From Kiritimatiellia bacterium (lineage in GTDB: Bacteria; Verrucomicrobiota; Kiritimatiellia; UBA8416; SLMC01), in contig SLKS01000162.1 of assembly GCA_007134465.1 (NCBI GenBank), positions 1-32,925 on the forward strand: a stretch of DNA of 32,925 nt. The letters run 5' to 3'. This document shows, one piece after another, positions 9,001-16,739 of this stretch. The notes beneath the pieces are model-generated. The model did no database searches. It saw only the letters and a list, made by a program, of their open reading frames with translations, and had not been told where the DNA came from. Each line of letters starts with the position of its first letter. Position 1 is the stretch's first letter. Both the position numbers and the translations under genes were made by a program.

Positions 9001-10808
9001 CACAGTTTGTACAGGAACTTCGAGTTCACCGGCAGCACGTACAGGTCGTCGCCGATCAGCAAGGGCCGCTGCGCATACCAGAACATGGGACGATGCGGAT
9101 AGACGCTCATTCGGGTATGCCTCTCCGCTTCGCCGCCGCTGCCGAAACGGCGGGTGGCGTCATGCACGGCATGCGGATGGTACCAATAGGGGTAACGCAT
9201 GATCCATTTGATCTGGCCCGACAGCGCGTCCAGCGCCGCGATCGTGCCTGCGTTGGTCGTGTGATACACCGTGCCCTGATGGTACAGCGGCGGCGAGGCA
9301 AAGCTGCGAATCCGGTTGCGCCGTACCGCGCCTTCCGCCACGAACCGGCCCGGCCGCAGACGGCCCAGTTCCCGTCGCCAGCGAATCCGGCCGGTCGCGC
9401 TGTCGAACGCCATCACGCCATATTCCGTGTCCGTGTGCGTCTGGCCCTCGATGTTGTCGAGAATGTAGCCGGCATACACCGTCATCGGCCCGCCCGCCGG
9501 CGCCGCCTCGAAGCGCAGATTGGCCTCTTCCGCCGTCGTCGCGGCCATCGGTCCGTACGCCCAGCGCAACTGCCCGGTAATCTTGTCGAGCGCCGCCAGG
9601 GAAGGCCCGCCGTGGTGGAGCGGCGTGAATACCAGCCCGTCCTGCACCAGCACGTCTTCGTGCGTGTACTGTCGCTCGCCCCAGTTCTGCCACGTCACGC
9701 GACCGCCGGTGTTGTTCAGCCAGCGCAACTCCCCGGTAAGCAGCGAACGGCAGTACACGATGTTCTTGTGCCGGTAGATCACGCTGTTTTCCGTGACCAC
9801 CGGGTTGCAATACACATACGCGTCCCAGTCGCGCGCGCCGCGTATCGAGCCGGACAACGCATGCGCCCACGTCGGTTCCTTCAACCCCAGCGGATCCTTC
9901 GTGGGCGGCATCAACGCGTAATCGTCCGCCGCAACATAAGGAGGGCTGCTTCGTTGTTCGAACGTTGCCTTGGTTTTCGGACGGGTCGAATCGACAACGA
10001 TGCGAAATTGCTCCAGAGTCTCTTCCGCAAGCCGACTCGCGCTCTCGTGCGTCTCGCGCTTCGCGGCTTTCCCGATAGGGTCGCCCAGCATTTTTCGACA
10101 CAGCTCGATCTTCAGCCGCAGCTCCGGCGTGCGCGCCATCGGGTCGGGAAAATAGTCGCGCACGGTCGTGTAGCGCTCCAGCGCCTCCAGGTAATGGCCG
10201 CGGTCCAGCGCCGCGTCCCCCAGCAGAACCAGCGCCGCCGCACCGTAGGACGTGGCCAGCATCGTGTCGCGCACATGAGCCACCCCTTCCAGCGAATGGC
10301 GCTGCCGCGCCAGCTCGAACGCCTCGCGCGCCCGCGCGTCGTGCTGGGTCCGGTACAACGCCAGATGCCGCGGCGGAAACGTCAGCATGCGCAATTGCGC
10401 GTACTGCGCGATCGGTACGAACACCCCGTAGGGGCTGACCCGGTACAGCTCGTCCGGGTACTCCTCGACGACCCGATGCAAAATGTCCAGCGCTTCGCCA
10501 TGCTGTCCTTCCGCGGCACGCTCCCGCGCCGCCTCGATCAGCGCATAGGCCCGCTCCGATTCCAACAGCAAATTCAGCGTAAAAAAAGACGGCTCCGAAG
10601 ACAAGTCCATCAACTCCGGACTCGGCTCCCGCCGCCCGCCCTCATGCAGCGACTTGTCGATGAAATCGGGCCTGTAGTTTTCGTATGTTTGGCGAAACGG
10701 ATCGGGAGAAAGACCCGCCGATTCATTGCCCGCGCGAGCTTGCCAGGCCGCGCATGTTCCCAACGCCATCCAGCCGCTCAAAATCCATGCTGTTCCTCTT
10801 GTCCCCAT
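6048..10808 (-). CDS. Large exported TPR/PQQ-like beta-propeller protein (1586 aa)
   Basis: Signal-like N-terminus; helical repeat region (ALIEAARERAAEGQHGEALDILHRVVEEYPDE, ALERYTTVRDYFPD); many PQQ-type blades (FTPLHHGGPSLAALDKITGQLRWAYGP, VMAFDSATGRIRWRRELG, IAALDALSGQIKWIMRYP, LYAVDARTGKTRWRATE). GGAG upstream of the ATG. Confidence 0.75.
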   Translation of the reverse strand: MGTRGTAWILSGWMALGTCAAWQARAGNESAGLSPDPFRQTYENYRPDFIDKSLHEGGRREPSPELMDLSSEPSFFTLNLLLESERAYALIEAARERAAEGQHGEALDILHRVVEEYPDELYRVSPYGVFVPIAQYAQLRMLTFPPRHLALYRTQHDARAREAFELARQRHSLEGVAHVRDTMLATSYGAAALVLLGDAALDRGHYLEALERYTTVRDYFPDPMARTPELRLKIELCRKMLGDPIGKAAKRETHESASRLAEETLEQFRIVVDSTRPKTKATFEQRSSPPYVAADDYALMPPTKDPLGLKEPTWAHALSGSIRGARDWDAYVYCNPVVTENSVIYRHKNIVYCRSLLTGELRWLNNTGGRVTWQNWGERQYTHEDVLVQDGLVFTPLHHGGPSLAALDKITGQLRWAYGPMAATTAEEANLRFEAAPAGGPMTVYAGYILDNIEGQTHTDTEYGVMAFDSATGRIRWRRELGRLRPGRFVAEGAVRRNRIRSFASPPLYHQGTVYHTTNAGTIAALDALSGQIKWIMRYPYWYHPHAVHDATRRFGSGGEAERHTRMSVYPHRPMFWYAQRPLLIGDDLYVLPVNSKFLYKLCRRTGTVRWTAEKTGGAAYFLGPLPDGRLVMAPSGHDGRTGEEGPIVLLDPETGRVDARLEDPVAIEPQPSIRKRYERRSGRDPYNFMTLSHDRANYQVTARPFLGSDGRLIAGGFSYWGFPIFGFGSNLAVYDLNHGNRPVTERRRYFSSSLVSTAERAVELSSKMADYLEDLPNPPRKEIETLRAIAADKPVENEHPQFLPFARVTFERYNTRFELRLAPDQVAMVYDRAEVDKTLQGREDPEGLFGRAEVALRDGRLSEAADLMERCLAVLPSEATDFRTLIHQQLYQAHAALARGSVHARDTESEIAHGLGMSRAATTLGDELESRFVIAEAYERSGDKERAMRQWQSVVSTYGRYGYPMTSLQKAQVEQILPTARQILEQAAAHVSPSAHASFLGTHADLLAEAMPMYWGALSPLEKDLTLRAEVWAATRLNRLRQSSESFATVFEQAARAALDKAADEERLVRLPEYPGTKAAQTALEHLLDSAAAALAVEGIEAETAASLRRRLWRLADVAQTCALTVPEGFAARLLAPSAPPRLPMAFPATSRNASFEEERSPVWLTLERHGRHDVEPDLLFLGGRIRTRFDNKFLLYAVDARTGKTRWRATEVRGEARFDELRLEGLGDEPGFFDAYVHGDVVVTHGRYDVLAFRLKDGTLKWRYRAPFAFEIRHASQSGALLVLAGASETVALYLGTDDPRGEVAWQTREEGALYGAPYFHDDRWVSVRRQPFNLTTRSRVTGRLIGRLVLPDLTLHTEHPLVEDGPEALPLARDGGRLLVTDGWRYIMLDVEKMRIAWQRLVDHNDMSSEPPFRFAMGDGFLAVLKKDWDVNAIYMLSAENGAMLWRTDPKDRQSPQPLYSMTIRNGKLYGIRPHAGQGFYFVGLDCATGKDLFRPNEQSGYQSRPAVRLRPEFHGDVLVAKTQDRQDFELKAFRIADGKRLHTMRVKGTGVFGEHGRASATAQNGTLALLGGHELTLAVHEP

Positions 10809-10848
10809 ATATCTCCATGCCCAATCTCCGGACCGGTTTTTTCATGAT

Positions 10849-13749
10849 CTACCGGAACCGGATCACGGTGCCGGCGGCAGGCTCGGGCATAAGAACTCCG
10901 CCCGTTTTCTCGCCGTCCAGATCCCTGAGCTGCCAGACTTTACCCTCCAGGTCGTCGTTCAAACCACCCGGCGCGTACGTATAGAAGACACGCTGGCCGA
11001 ACGGCGCCCGCAACCGTGTCTCGTCCGTCGCATAGGGATCGTTGAGCGTGCCACTGCCGGTGCGATTGTCCATGTTGAATCCGGCAATGGGGCCGGTAAT
11101 CGTTGTCCGACCGCCCCCGCTGCTCAGCTCGGCCAATCCGACTTTGGCGAGGTTCAACTCGGCCAGTGTCACCGTGCCGGCGGTATGCAGGCGCAGAAAG
11201 CCGTGGTCCGCCGGATGATTTCTGTTTTCCAGGTCGATTTCCCCGTCAATTTGGATGTCTCCGGCAATGTTGTTGATGGCAATCACGTCCGCGGCGCGCC
11301 CCGCATTGTCCTCGACCCAGCTCTCGATATCCCCGCCGATGTGGACATGGCGGTAGTTCTTGATTTCGATTTCAATCTGATTGGCCCTGCGCGTACCGTG
11401 GCTCGCGCGCAGGCGGCCTTCCACCGTCATGTCGCCGGACGCGTCGCCGCCGTCCAAACGAATACTGGCAGCGTCCCCGTTCAGATGGGCGGACGTCGTC
11501 ACGATGTCGCGCACCCGGAAGCGCCCCCGGTGCACAATGGTCACATCGCCGCTGGTTCTGTTGCGGTTTCCTGAAGTGACTATATCGCCCGCCTGGCCGT
11601 GGATATCGGCAATCCGCACATCGTTCGTGGCATAGACGACGACAGCGCCGCCATTGCCAAGATCGCTGCTTGTATCGGTACGAAGATAATCCAGCCGCAC
11701 CCGGTTGACAGGCGCCGTCTCCGTGCCCAGCCGCAGCGTCCCTCCGTCCCGGTAGTTGCTGCCGGCGCTACGGGCATCGATGCCGCCCATTTCGACATTA
11801 CCGACATGGATGATGTCGAGATCGTCCACATGATGGTTCCGATACAGCTCCACCGCCAGGCTGTTGGTTCCGACCAGGTCCGCGCCTGCAAAATCCAGCA
11901 CGATCTTCTGCTTGTCCGTATCCGTCGTGCGCGCGCAGTACAGCTTGCGGGAACTCAGGTCGACAACAGTGGGAACGGGAGCCAGCACGGAAAAGTCGAA
12001 TGTCCAGGGCGAGGCTTCGCCGCTGCGCCGAACCGGCGCGTCGGTTTCCTCGAATGTCAGAAAAGGGTTGTCCCCGTCCAGTTGCCGATTCTCTTTCAGG
12101 GTAAGCACACCGCCGGCCCAAGGCGTTATGAAAAATTGCGCGTCCCCCCACGCTGTCCCCGCATCGTTAGCGGCTGCATAGCGATACGTGTATTCCTTCC
12201 CTGTTTCGACCGGTATCGTATGCGCATACTCGTCCAGAAGATCGCCTTCATGCGCAGGCCATTCGTGCCAGTCGTCCCAGCCCGTCGCGGTCGCGCCCTT
12301 GTCCCCTTCGGTCCCCCAATGCACCGAGACTACCGTCGCCGACAAACCCGTGGCCGTCAATACGCCCACCAGCGTGGCGCTGGGCAGAACCACGTCCCGG
12401 GGAGGGGCGGTGGCAATTCCGGGCAGATCGCTCTTGGGCGCAAGGATGCCGCCTTCCCCCGCTTCGCCGTCCAGATCGGCCAATCGGTAGCTGTAGCCGC
12501 CGAGGTAGGCGTTCCGACCCTCCAGGGTCGAATACTGTACCATCGCGCCTGCCGGTGCGCGCAACGTCGTCTGCGTAGTGGCCCAAGGTTCCTCTACGCT
12601 ACCGGTTCCATGGGTGGATGCGGTGTCGAAACCAAGCAGTGCCCCCTGAATGACCGACATGCCGGTTCCGCCGCCGCTGCTCAGCTCGGCCAATCCCGTT
12701 TGGGCGAGGTTCAACTCGGCCAGTGTCACCGTGCCGACGGCATGCAGACGCAGAAAACCGTGGGACGCCGGATGATTTCTGTTTTCCAGGTCGATCTCCC
12801 CGTCAATTTGGATGTCTCCGGCAATGTTGTTGGTGGCGATCACGTCCGTGGCGCGTCCCGTCGTGTTATTAATATAGCCCTCGATATCTCCGCCGATGTG
12901 GACATGGCGATAGTTCTTGATTTCGATTTCAACCTGATTGGCCCTGCGCGTACCGTGGCTCGCGCGCAGGCGGCCTTCCACCGTCATGTCGCCGGACGCG
13001 TCGCCGCCGTCCAAACGAATACTGGCAGCGTTCCCGTCCGCATGGGCGGCCGTCGTTACGATGTCGCGCACCCGGAAGCGCCCCCGATGCGCGACGGTCA
13101 CATCCCCGCTGGTCCGAACACGGTTTCCCGAAGTGACCATATCGCCCGCCTGGCCGTGGATATCGACAATCTGCACATCGTTCGTGGCGTAGACGACGAC
13201 CGCGCCGCCATTGCCAAGATCGCGGCCGGCGCTGGTATATAGATAGTCCAGCCGCACCAGACCGGCACGGGCCGAGACCTCCCCTATCCGCACCGTCCCG
13301 CCGTCTCTGTAATTGGCGCCTGCTGAACGCGCGTCGATGCCGCCCATTTCGACGTTGCCGACATGGATAATGTCGAGATCGTCCGCATGATGGTTCCGAT
13401 ACAGCTCCACCGCCAGACTGTTGGTTCCGACCAGGTCCGCGCCGGCGAGATCCAGCACGATCTTCTGCTTGTCCGTATCCGTTGTGCGCGCGCAATACAG
13501 CTTACGGGAACCCAGGTCGACGATGGAGACATTGGGCAGGGACGAAAAGTCGAACGTCCAGGGCGATGCTGCGCCACTGCGTTCCACTTCCGCCTCCCCG
13601 ACAAACACGATCGCGGGCGTTGGATCTCCGCTGTCCGCGTCGAGACGCTGATCTCCGTCCACCGTATAGGTCTCGGCGCGGGCCGACAGCGACAACGCGC
13701 ACAAGACCATCCCGAAAACAATGATCAAACCCGATCGAATCGCTTTCAT
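10849..13749 (-). CDS. Secreted protein with two tandem solenoid modules joined by a fibronectin-III-like linker
   Basis: Start trimmed from the 13872 ORF to MKAIRSGLIIVFGMVLCALSLSARAETYTVDGDQ (signal peptide). Two near-identical blocks each contain WTFDFS..KLYCARTTDTDKQKIVLD.AGADLVGTNSLAVELYRNHH..DLDIIHVGNVEMGGIDARSAG. Confidence 0.8.
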   Translation of the reverse strand: MKAIRSGLIIVFGMVLCALSLSARAETYTVDGDQRLDADSGDPTPAIVFVGEAEVERSGAASPWTFDFSSLPNVSIVDLGSRKLYCARTTDTDKQKIVLDLAGADLVGTNSLAVELYRNHHADDLDIIHVGNVEMGGIDARSAGANYRDGGTVRIGEVSARAGLVRLDYLYTSAGRDLGNGGAVVVYATNDVQIVDIHGQAGDMVTSGNRVRTSGDVTVAHRGRFRVRDIVTTAAHADGNAASIRLDGGDASGDMTVEGRLRASHGTRRANQVEIEIKNYRHVHIGGDIEGYINNTTGRATDVIATNNIAGDIQIDGEIDLENRNHPASHGFLRLHAVGTVTLAELNLAQTGLAELSSGGGTGMSVIQGALLGFDTASTHGTGSVEEPWATTQTTLRAPAGAMVQYSTLEGRNAYLGGYSYRLADLDGEAGEGGILAPKSDLPGIATAPPRDVVLPSATLVGVLTATGLSATVVSVHWGTEGDKGATATGWDDWHEWPAHEGDLLDEYAHTIPVETGKEYTYRYAAANDAGTAWGDAQFFITPWAGGVLTLKENRQLDGDNPFLTFEETDAPVRRSGEASPWTFDFSVLAPVPTVVDLSSRKLYCARTTDTDKQKIVLDFAGADLVGTNSLAVELYRNHHVDDLDIIHVGNVEMGGIDARSAGSNYRDGGTLRLGTETAPVNRVRLDYLRTDTSSDLGNGGAVVVYATNDVRIADIHGQAGDIVTSGNRNRTSGDVTIVHRGRFRVRDIVTTSAHLNGDAASIRLDGGDASGDMTVEGRLRASHGTRRANQIEIEIKNYRHVHIGGDIESWVEDNAGRAADVIAINNIAGDIQIDGEIDLENRNHPADHGFLRLHTAGTVTLAELNLAKVGLAELSSGGGRTTITGPIAGFNMDNRTGSGTLNDPYATDETRLRAPFGQRVFYTYAPGGLNDDLEGKVWQLRDLDGEKTGGVLMPEPAAGTVIRFR
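11110..13590. repeat. Direct tandem duplication inside the CDS, 1557-bp offset (519 codons)
   Basis: 'gcctggccgtggatatcg' at 11591 and 13148; 'tgctcagctcggccaatcc' at 11121 and 12678; ORFs 11381-11635 and 12938-13192 are nearly identical. Constant 1557-bp offset at these anchors. Confidence 0.9.
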
Positions 13750-13889
13750 ATTGAAGAACCCTATCAGCCCATGATTTGACACCCGAATTCGGCATCGCAG
13801 CCGGTCGTGCATGCGCAAGGCTTGCGGGGCGAAGTGATGTTGGCATGCCGCAAGCCCCGCATATCGGAGCAACGTTTCCCCCCCTTTCC

Positions 13890-16601
13890 TTATTCGCGCA
13901 GCTTCACGTCGAAGGTTTTCAAGCTAGTCCGTTCCAGTTTGAGCACGCCGATGCGGTTCCACTCGAAAAGGAAAATGGCCACGCCCAGTTTCGGGTCGTA
14001 ATGCAGGGAACGGCTGCCGGTCGTGTTCCAGTAACGCACGTTGGACAGAATCTGATCCTTGCCTTCGAACGGCAGAACCAGTCCCGTCCATTGCTCCTTT
14101 TCGATGTCGTAGGCCAGATTTCCAACCTTATCGCCGACCTGCACGCGTGTCATGGCGAGCAGCATGTCGATTTCGGGCGCATACACGGTTTCTCGCATGA
14201 ACAAGCCTTCCGCGCCGCGCACGTCGAATTCGGTCAAAACCCCGTCGCGCATGTCGTAGCGCAACATCGGGCCGCCGCGATGCGCGAGCCAGAGACAGTC
14301 CCGTTTCGCGTCGTAGCACAGGCCGGACGTGTCGCCGTAGGCGCGGGGCAAGCGGGCGCCCGACAGCGGCAGTTCGCTCCATTCGCGGGCGGCGGCATCG
14401 AACAAATGCAAACGCCCGTCATGCCAGCAGACAACCCCGTGCGGTGTGGACGCCAGCGATATGTTCAGGGTGGTGGCCTTGGGATGGGGTTTGGGCGCAG
14501 GCGGGTACTCCCATTCCCGCACGGCCGGATCGTAAATCCATGTGCCGCCCCGGACATGCCAGACGCTTTTCCCGGATACGGGATCGTAGGCGGACGCATC
14601 CCACACGTGAATGGGGATGTGCGGGCGATTGTTGAACGTCTGATTCGCCATGGCGCGGAATCCGCTGCTGGTGGGTGGATTCTCGGATGCGTAGCCCAGG
14701 CTCCAGGACGCCGAAAGCAGGCTGTAGTGCGCCATGTCGGTTCCTTTGTACGAGCTGTGTCCGCCACCCCAGTGCAGGATCTGATGGCGGTCTGTATCGT
14801 AGGGCAAGGTGCCCCAGTCGCGACGGGGCGTGCCCTGCGGGGGCTCGGGCATCCACTGCCAGCGATTGGCGGGCAGCGCCTTCAGAAAGGCTTGGACGCC
14901 ATCGGGGTCCGGCGGGCGAGCGCCGTCGTAGTGATAGGGATGCAGTCCCGTCGCGTCGGCGGCCGGATCGTCCGCCCCCGGTGCCGGAGTTCGGCCGGGA
15001 GCCGAAGGATCCACGCGCATGCCCCAGACCCTGCGGGCGCGAAAGCGCGAACCCGGGCGATCGTCCACGACCACGAGCCGGTCCTGATCGTCGGCCGCGC
15101 CGTAGCCGCGCGCCGGTCCGTCCTCGAATTCGGCAAGCAAAGTCCACGTGTTGGCGGTCGCATCGTAAATCCAGAGATCCCGCATAGGTTTGAGAACGCG
15201 TCCCGGTCGTTCGCGATAGTCTATTTGCTGGGCGGGAGTGAAGCGTCGCCAATTGTTTTCCTCGGCGGGATCGGGGGTCTTGGCGCGCGTTGTTCCGCCG
15301 TACAGCGCGATCTTGCCGCTTTGCGGCAGCCAAACCAGCGTATGCCACGCGCGCGGCGCGGGCGCGTGTTCCGGAAAGCGTTGCTCCCAGGTGCGGGTGG
15401 CGCAATCGTACACCCAGGTATCGGCCAGAAAACGATCCTTGCGCGTACCGCCGAACAAGACGATTTTCCCGGTCTTCGGGTCCGTAGCCATCGGCGAGTA
15501 TCCGCGCCCGCACGGCTCGCTGTCCAGTGCGCGAGCCAGGTTCCAGGCCTGCGCTTGCGCCTGCTGGACCCGGGCCAGCGTTGCTTGCGCCGGATTCGTT
15601 TCCAGTGTCCTGGCCAGATCCGCCAGCGCCATGGCGCGCCGCGCCGCCTGTTGCGCGGCCATCATACGGACGTCGTTTTCGGCCGCCTGTTGCGCAAGCC
15701 GTTTCGAGAACCGCTCCGCCCGGTCCGCGAGTCCTTGGGCTTCGGCCGCCAAATCCGCTCGTTTTTCCGCTTCGGTTTCGGTAAGATAGAAACGATTGCG
15801 CAAACGATTGGCCAGGGCATCCGTGGCTCGCAACAGCGTCGCCGCTTCGGCTTGACGCTCGCGGTCCCGGTCGTTGCCGGACCCGATCTTGCGCCAGGCA
15901 GTCCGGTCCGCGCCGAGCGCCCACACGCCGGGTGTTCCCCCGTCCTGGTCGCTTGTGCCGCCAACCGACAGGATTTCCCGATTCACGGGATCGTAGGCCA
16001 GCGCGCCGTACATCATGGAATACGAACCGGATTGATTGAATGTGGGTGTATCCAGCACGGTCCACTGACGGGACGTCGGATCGAAGCTGGCCGTGACATC
16101 GCGAAAGTAGACAAAAATTCGGTTCGCTTCCGTATCGTAGGCATACTGATCGTGCAGACGGGTATCCGACCCGTAGGCGGCCACATTGCGATCCATGCGA
16201 ATGCGAGTGATGCCGGCTTTGTCGACAGGGAACGGGGGCATGGGCGCGCCTCTATGTGGCGCGTCCGTCGCGCCAGTTGTCTGACGATAGGGCGCGCCCT
16301 CGGGATAGGCGTTGTGCCATTCCCGTTTCGCCAGGTCGAAAAATTCGATGTCGTAGCGCTGCGGCAACGGCGAGATGCCCCCGCCCATGACAAATTGCCC
16401 GATGCTTGGCGCATAGATCCAGAACGGCGAATTCCGCATGCCATCCTCTTCTTCGCTGAGCAGCGTCCAGGCGTTGGACGACAAGGATTCCCGTTCCGAG
16501 GCGACCGCCTGGCCCGATGCCGCACGGCCAGCCATCAGTCCGGTCCACGCCAGAATCACCGCCGCGATCCTCTTTGCCTTAATCCATCCGTATGCGTTCA
16601 T
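13890..16601 (-). CDS. Secreted kelch-like beta-propeller protein with an internal helical insertion
   Basis: Start at MNAYGWIKAKRIAAVILAWTGLMAGRAASGQA (ATG 16601). Kelch-like blades (IVLFGGTRKDRFLADTWVYDCATRTWEQRFPEHAPAPRAWHTLVWLPQSGKIALYGG) flank an Ala/Arg/Glu-rich helical segment (DRERQAEAATLLRATDALANRLRNR...QAQAWNLARALD). Confidence 0.75.
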   Translation of the reverse strand: MNAYGWIKAKRIAAVILAWTGLMAGRAASGQAVASERESLSSNAWTLLSEEEDGMRNSPFWIYAPSIGQFVMGGGISPLPQRYDIEFFDLAKREWHNAYPEGAPYRQTTGATDAPHRGAPMPPFPVDKAGITRIRMDRNVAAYGSDTRLHDQYAYDTEANRIFVYFRDVTASFDPTSRQWTVLDTPTFNQSGSYSMMYGALAYDPVNREILSVGGTSDQDGGTPGVWALGADRTAWRKIGSGNDRDRERQAEAATLLRATDALANRLRNRFYLTETEAEKRADLAAEAQGLADRAERFSKRLAQQAAENDVRMMAAQQAARRAMALADLARTLETNPAQATLARVQQAQAQAWNLARALDSEPCGRGYSPMATDPKTGKIVLFGGTRKDRFLADTWVYDCATRTWEQRFPEHAPAPRAWHTLVWLPQSGKIALYGGTTRAKTPDPAEENNWRRFTPAQQIDYRERPGRVLKPMRDLWIYDATANTWTLLAEFEDGPARGYGAADDQDRLVVVDDRPGSRFRARRVWGMRVDPSAPGRTPAPGADDPAADATGLHPYHYDGARPPDPDGVQAFLKALPANRWQWMPEPPQGTPRRDWGTLPYDTDRHQILHWGGGHSSYKGTDMAHYSLLSASWSLGYASENPPTSSGFRAMANQTFNNRPHIPIHVWDASAYDPVSGKSVWHVRGGTWIYDPAVREWEYPPAPKPHPKATTLNISLASTPHGVVCWHDGRLHLFDAAAREWSELPLSGARLPRAYGDTSGLCYDAKRDCLWLAHRGGPMLRYDMRDGVLTEFDVRGAEGLFMRETVYAPEIDMLLAMTRVQVGDKVGNLAYDIEKEQWTGLVLPFEGKDQILSNVRYWNTTGSRSLHYDPKLGVAIFLFEWNRIGVLKLERTSLKTFDVKLRE

Positions 16602-16647
16602 TCTGCCTTCTCCCTTGTTTCTCCGTCTCCCTGTTCCACAGAATTGT

Positions 16648-16720
16648 TGCCCGGCTTTCCACAAGGCATACCGCAGCCAATGACCCGACGGCGGTAGATT
16701 CCCCGCATCCGATGCCTGGA
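16648..16720 (-). pseudogene. C-terminal remnant of a PcRGLX/YetA-like gene
   Basis: Minus-strand translation ASDAGNLPPSGHWLRYALWKAGQ closely matches the C-terminus of the 2548-5010 protein, HADAGNLLRSGHLLQYAWWKTGP. DNA similarity between 16648-16720 and ~2550-2625 is visible by eye. Confidence 0.7.
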
Positions 16721-16739
16721 TTTTCCGAACGAATTCTTT

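Noticed and set aside
6078-10847. Plus-strand ORFs 6078-7472, 7818-8600 and 9093-10847
   Set aside because: Antisense shadows of the 1586-aa propeller protein, Arg/Pro-rich with no domain pattern.
11110-13590. Possible CRISPR or short tandem repeat array in the solenoid gene
   Set aside because: The repetition is one large in-frame module duplication, not short repeats with unique spacers.
13776-16697. 973-aa plus-strand ORF
   Set aside because: Antisense to the 13890-16601 kelch-like gene; no domain pattern, composition typical of a high-GC shadow ORF.
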